A DNA stretch of 64,000 nt from Neorhizobium lilium (GTDB lineage Bacteria > Pseudomonadota > Alphaproteobacteria > Rhizobiales > Rhizobiaceae): assembly GCF_004053875.1 (NCBI RefSeq), contig NZ_SBIP01000002.1, positions 62,001 through 126,000 on the forward strand, written 5' to 3'. This document shows positions 62,000 through 64,000 of the stretch, one piece after another (within the stretch, counting starts at the first letter, position 1; each line of letters begins with the position of its first letter). The position numbers were made by a program, and so were the translations under genes. Under the pieces are notes generated by a model. The model did not search any database. It saw only the letters and a list, made by a program, of their open reading frames with translations, and had not been told where the DNA came from.

Positions 62000-62418
62000 G
62001 CAAGCGTAAGTGCAAACTCGGGTACAGATTTCAAGCTGTTGCTCACGGTGCAGATCTCTTCGGCCAGCCGAACGATCTGCACCTTTTCATTGTCATCGAG
62101 ATCGCCATCCACCGTGAACTCGATGATGAAACGCGCGATGCGGAACGGTTCTTCGGGGCTTTTCTCGCCCGTAACATCCGCCTTTGCCCCGCTGAAGCGG
62201 TGGATCAGATCAAGGCGACTGGCCGCTATTCTTGCGCTGAGCACGAGACAGGCTGCAAGAGAGGAAAACAGCAGATCAAGCGGATTGAAACCGGGTTCGG
62301 ACGCGCCTGTGACGACATTCAATTCTCCGCCGGTTTTGCTGACGATATGCGGGTGCCCGAAGCGATCGAGCACTGCCTTGGCACCGATCGGTCGTTGCTT
62401 CGTCTTGATGGTCGTCAT
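61996..62418 (-). CDS. OsmC family protein
   Basis: The 140-residue protein is an OsmC/Ohr-fold protein with its pair of reactive Cys in [10 protein letters not shown] and EEICTVSN. Such proteins reduce organic or inorganic peroxides. A missing glycine-rich loop makes it the YhfA/OsmC-like rather than Ohr group. It is coupled by ATGA to lipB upstream. Confidence 0.8.
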   Translation of the reverse strand: MTTIKTKQRPIGAKAVLDRFGHPHIVSKTGGELNVVTGASEPGFNPLDLLFSSLAACLVLSARIAASRLDLIHRFSGAKADVTGEKSPEEPFRIARFIIEFTVDGDLDDNEKVQIVRLAEEICTVSNSLKSVPEFALTLA

Positions 62419-63149
62419 GACCTCACCTCAGGTAAATCGTTGCGTGTCGACCCGAAAATCTCTTCGAACGCCTCCCGCAGCCGCATATCGACATCAGCCA
62501 TCATCACCGGCAAACCGAGATCGACAAGACTGGTCACGCCATAGGTGGAGATACCGCACGGCACGATGCCAGAGAAATGCGAGAGGTCCGGCTCTACGTT
62601 GATCGAAAGCCCGTGGAAGCTCACCCATTTGCGCAATCGGATGCCAAGCGCTGCAATCTTGTCTTCGGCCATAGAACCGTCCGGTAAAGGTGGCTTCTCC
62701 GGCCGCCGTACCCAGACGCCCACGCGATCCTCGCGCCGCTCCCCGCGCACATTCATCATATCCAGAGTGCGGATGACAAGCTGCTCGAGTGCTGCGACGA
62801 AGGCCCGTACGTCCTGCCGCCGTCGTTTAAGATCCAGCATGACGTACGCCACCCGTTGGCCTGGGCCGTGATAGGTGTATTCCCCGCCGCGCCCTGTGGA
62901 AAACACTGGAAAGCGGTTCGGCTCGATCAGGTCGGCCGCGTCTGCGCTAGTGCCGGCGGTATAAATCGGCGGATGCTCGACCAGCCAGACCAACTCGTCC
63001 GCCTGCCCTTCCGCGATCGCGGCGACCTCGCGTTCCATCTCTGCCACCGCCTCGTCATAGGCAACGAGGTTGTCGGAGATTCGCCAGCGTACTGGCGGTG
63101 ATCCGGGCTGCGGCAGCATGGAAAGGTGAAGCTCGGTACGTGTCGGCAT
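62415..63149 (-). CDS. lipB: Octanoyltransferase LipB
   Basis: From the ATG at 63149 the protein has 244 residues. Motifs include [22 protein letters not shown] near residues 80-100 (cited in parts), the catalytic Lys in [12 protein letters not shown] and the Cys in GIVPCGI. It moves octanoyl from acyl carrier protein to lipoate-dependent enzymes. A TTG at 63185 would lengthen it. It is translationally coupled to the OsmC-like gene. Confidence 0.92.
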   Translation of the reverse strand: MPTRTELHLSMLPQPGSPPVRWRISDNLVAYDEAVAEMEREVAAIAEGQADELVWLVEHPPIYTAGTSADAADLIEPNRFPVFSTGRGGEYTYHGPGQRVAYVMLDLKRRRQDVRAFVAALEQLVIRTLDMMNVRGERREDRVGVWVRRPEKPPLPDGSMAEDKIAALGIRLRKWVSFHGLSINVEPDLSHFSGIVPCGISTYGVTSLVDLGLPVMMADVDMRLREAFEEIFGSTRNDLPEVRS

Positions 63150-63329
63150 GGCGGTTCTTCTTGCAAAATCCGTAATCTGCGGCAAGCGGTGATGATCTCG
63201 CCGCCCCTCATATAGGAGCTCCGGAACGGATTTATCGGCGGGTTCAAAAATCTGTCATGGCGCCCTTGTGCACCCCAAATCCTTTTGCTACATGCAGCCC
63301 CGCTGGCGCAAGTCGGCATCTACCACGAT

Positions 63330-63414
63330 GCGGTCGTGGCGGAATTGGTAGACGCGCAGCGTTGAGGTCGCTGTGTCGCAAGACGTGGAAGTTCGAGTCT
63401 TCTCGACCGCACCA
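63330..63414 (+). tRNA. tRNA-Leu(GAG)
   Basis: The 85-base sequence folds into a tRNA. The acceptor GCGGTCG pairs with CGACCGC, the D-arm contains GGAATTGGTAGACGC, the anticodon stem CAGCG pairs with CGCTG around the loop TTGAGGT (anticodon GAG), a long variable arm is present, and the T-arm is GAAGTTCGAGTCTTC. CCA is encoded. It is followed at once by a terminator. Confidence 0.95.
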
Positions 63415-63417
63415 AAA

Positions 63418-63442
63418 AAGCCCGGCTTCGGCCGGGTTTTTT
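63418..63442 (+). terminator. Terminator after tRNA-Leu
   Basis: The stem CCCGGC (63421-63426) with GCCGGG (63431-63436) and a TTCG tetraloop is followed by six T. It ends the tRNA transcript. Confidence 0.9.
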
Positions 63443-63527
63443 CTTATCCCCACCGGACAAGCAGTCTCCCGTCTTGAAGCGCCGCAATGGCTCTGATTTA
63501 TAAACGGCTGTCTTCGAAAGTGCTCCC

Positions 63528-64000
63528 ATGCCCCCAACGACATCCGATACCGCCCTGAAGGGCATGGCCATCATGGCGACCTGCATGATCGTCCTGCCGG
63601 TGATGGACGCGATCGCCAAATACATGGCGACGTTCGAAGCCATGTCGCCCGGCCAGGTGACCTTCTACCGCTTTTTCTTCCAGTTCGTTTGCGTCCTGCC
63701 GCTGGCCCTGGTCATGGGCCGCTCGCTGTTTGCCGCAAAGCGGCCCTGGATGAACCTGCTTCGCGGAGCGCTGCACGCTGCGGCAAGCCTGATGTTCTTC
63801 GTCGCGGTCAAATATATGCCACTCGCGGACGTCTTCGCGATCTATTTCGTCGAGCCTTTCATGCTGACCATGATGTCGGCGCTTTTCCTCGGTGACCGTG
63901 TCGGCTGGCGCCGCTGGCTTGCGATCGTCGTCGGTTTCGGAGGCGCTATGATCGTGATCCAGCCGAGCTACGCGATCTTCGGCTGGACCGCGCTTCTTCC
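63528..64000 (+). CDS. DMT/EamA family transporter, N-terminal part
   Basis: The frame starts at an ATG at 63528 and is cut by the window edge after 157 codons. It shows about five hydrophobic segments, with MSPGQVTFYRFFFQFVCVLPL and MFFVAVKYMPLADVFAIYFVEP (cited in parts), matching EamA-type drug/metabolite exporters. The substrate is unknown. Confidence 0.85.
   Translation, partial: MPPTTSDTALKGMAIMATCMIVLPVMDAIAKYMATFEAMSPGQVTFYRFFFQFVCVLPLALVMGRSLFAAKRPWMNLLRGALHAAASLMFFVAVKYMPLADVFAIYFVEPFMLTMMSALFLGDRVGWRRWLAIVVGFGGAMIVIQPSYAIFGWTALL

Overview
The window suggests the chromosome of an alphaproteobacterium of the Rhizobiales, most likely Rhizobiaceae. The grounds are GC-rich coding sequence, a 1,274-residue B12-dependent ribonucleotide reductase, SPOR-tailed D,D-carboxypeptidase, DUF1489, DUF599, a degenerate rhizobial-type deformylase and a GcrA-type regulator. 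I do not assign a genus.

Positions 1 to about 31,995 are the right-hand part of a tailed-phage prophage; its tail and lysis genes and its left end lie outside the window. Three transcription blocks are visible. (i) A leftward late operon (10,472 to 1): DUF5681 protein, large terminase, DUF1073 portal, prohead protease, cement, DUF2184 capsid protein, head-completion proteins and the start of a MuF-like protein. The portal carries a C-terminal Acb1-type 2H phosphoesterase, and two genes downstream is an Acb2-type cyclic-nucleotide sponge, so anti-CBASS functions are embedded in the head operon. (ii) A leftward early/middle operon (20,390 to 11,676): HTH regulator, three very small membrane proteins, RuvC-like nuclease, MT-A70 and m5C-like methyltransferases, DnaB-type helicase and a phage GcrA homologue. 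(iii) A central switch (20,484 to 23,251) with a Cro-like protein, a LexA-fold cleavable repressor, a co-transcribed membrane protein and shared operators of about 21 bp, followed by a rightward operon (23,334 to 31,881): Arc-like protein, PD-(D/E)XK nuclease, RecT, nucleotidase, HerA-like ATPase, broken HNH gene, excisionase and integrase. Just beyond the integrase is the 5' half of a tRNA-Leu(UAA), cut at the anticodon loop, which marks the attachment junction.

Positions 32,000 to 64,000 are ordinary chromosome: lipoprotein, WrbA, CinA-like protein, universal stress protein, xanthine phosphoribosyltransferase, nrdJ behind a leader with a DnaA box and NrdR-like boxes, a DUF882 peptidase, a YdeP-type molybdoenzyme, two c-di-GMP enzymes, a ureohydrolase, GT39 glycosyltransferase, D,D-carboxypeptidase, L-serine dehydratase, membrane acyltransferase, MerR regulator, MgtE, degenerate peptide deformylase, BON, OsmC, LipB, tRNA-Leu(GAG) and a cut-off DMT transporter.

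Two prophage genes (an Ig-like protein at 4,555-5,003 and an HNH nuclease at 29,919-30,313) are each broken by a single missing base. That is either early decay or sequencing error.
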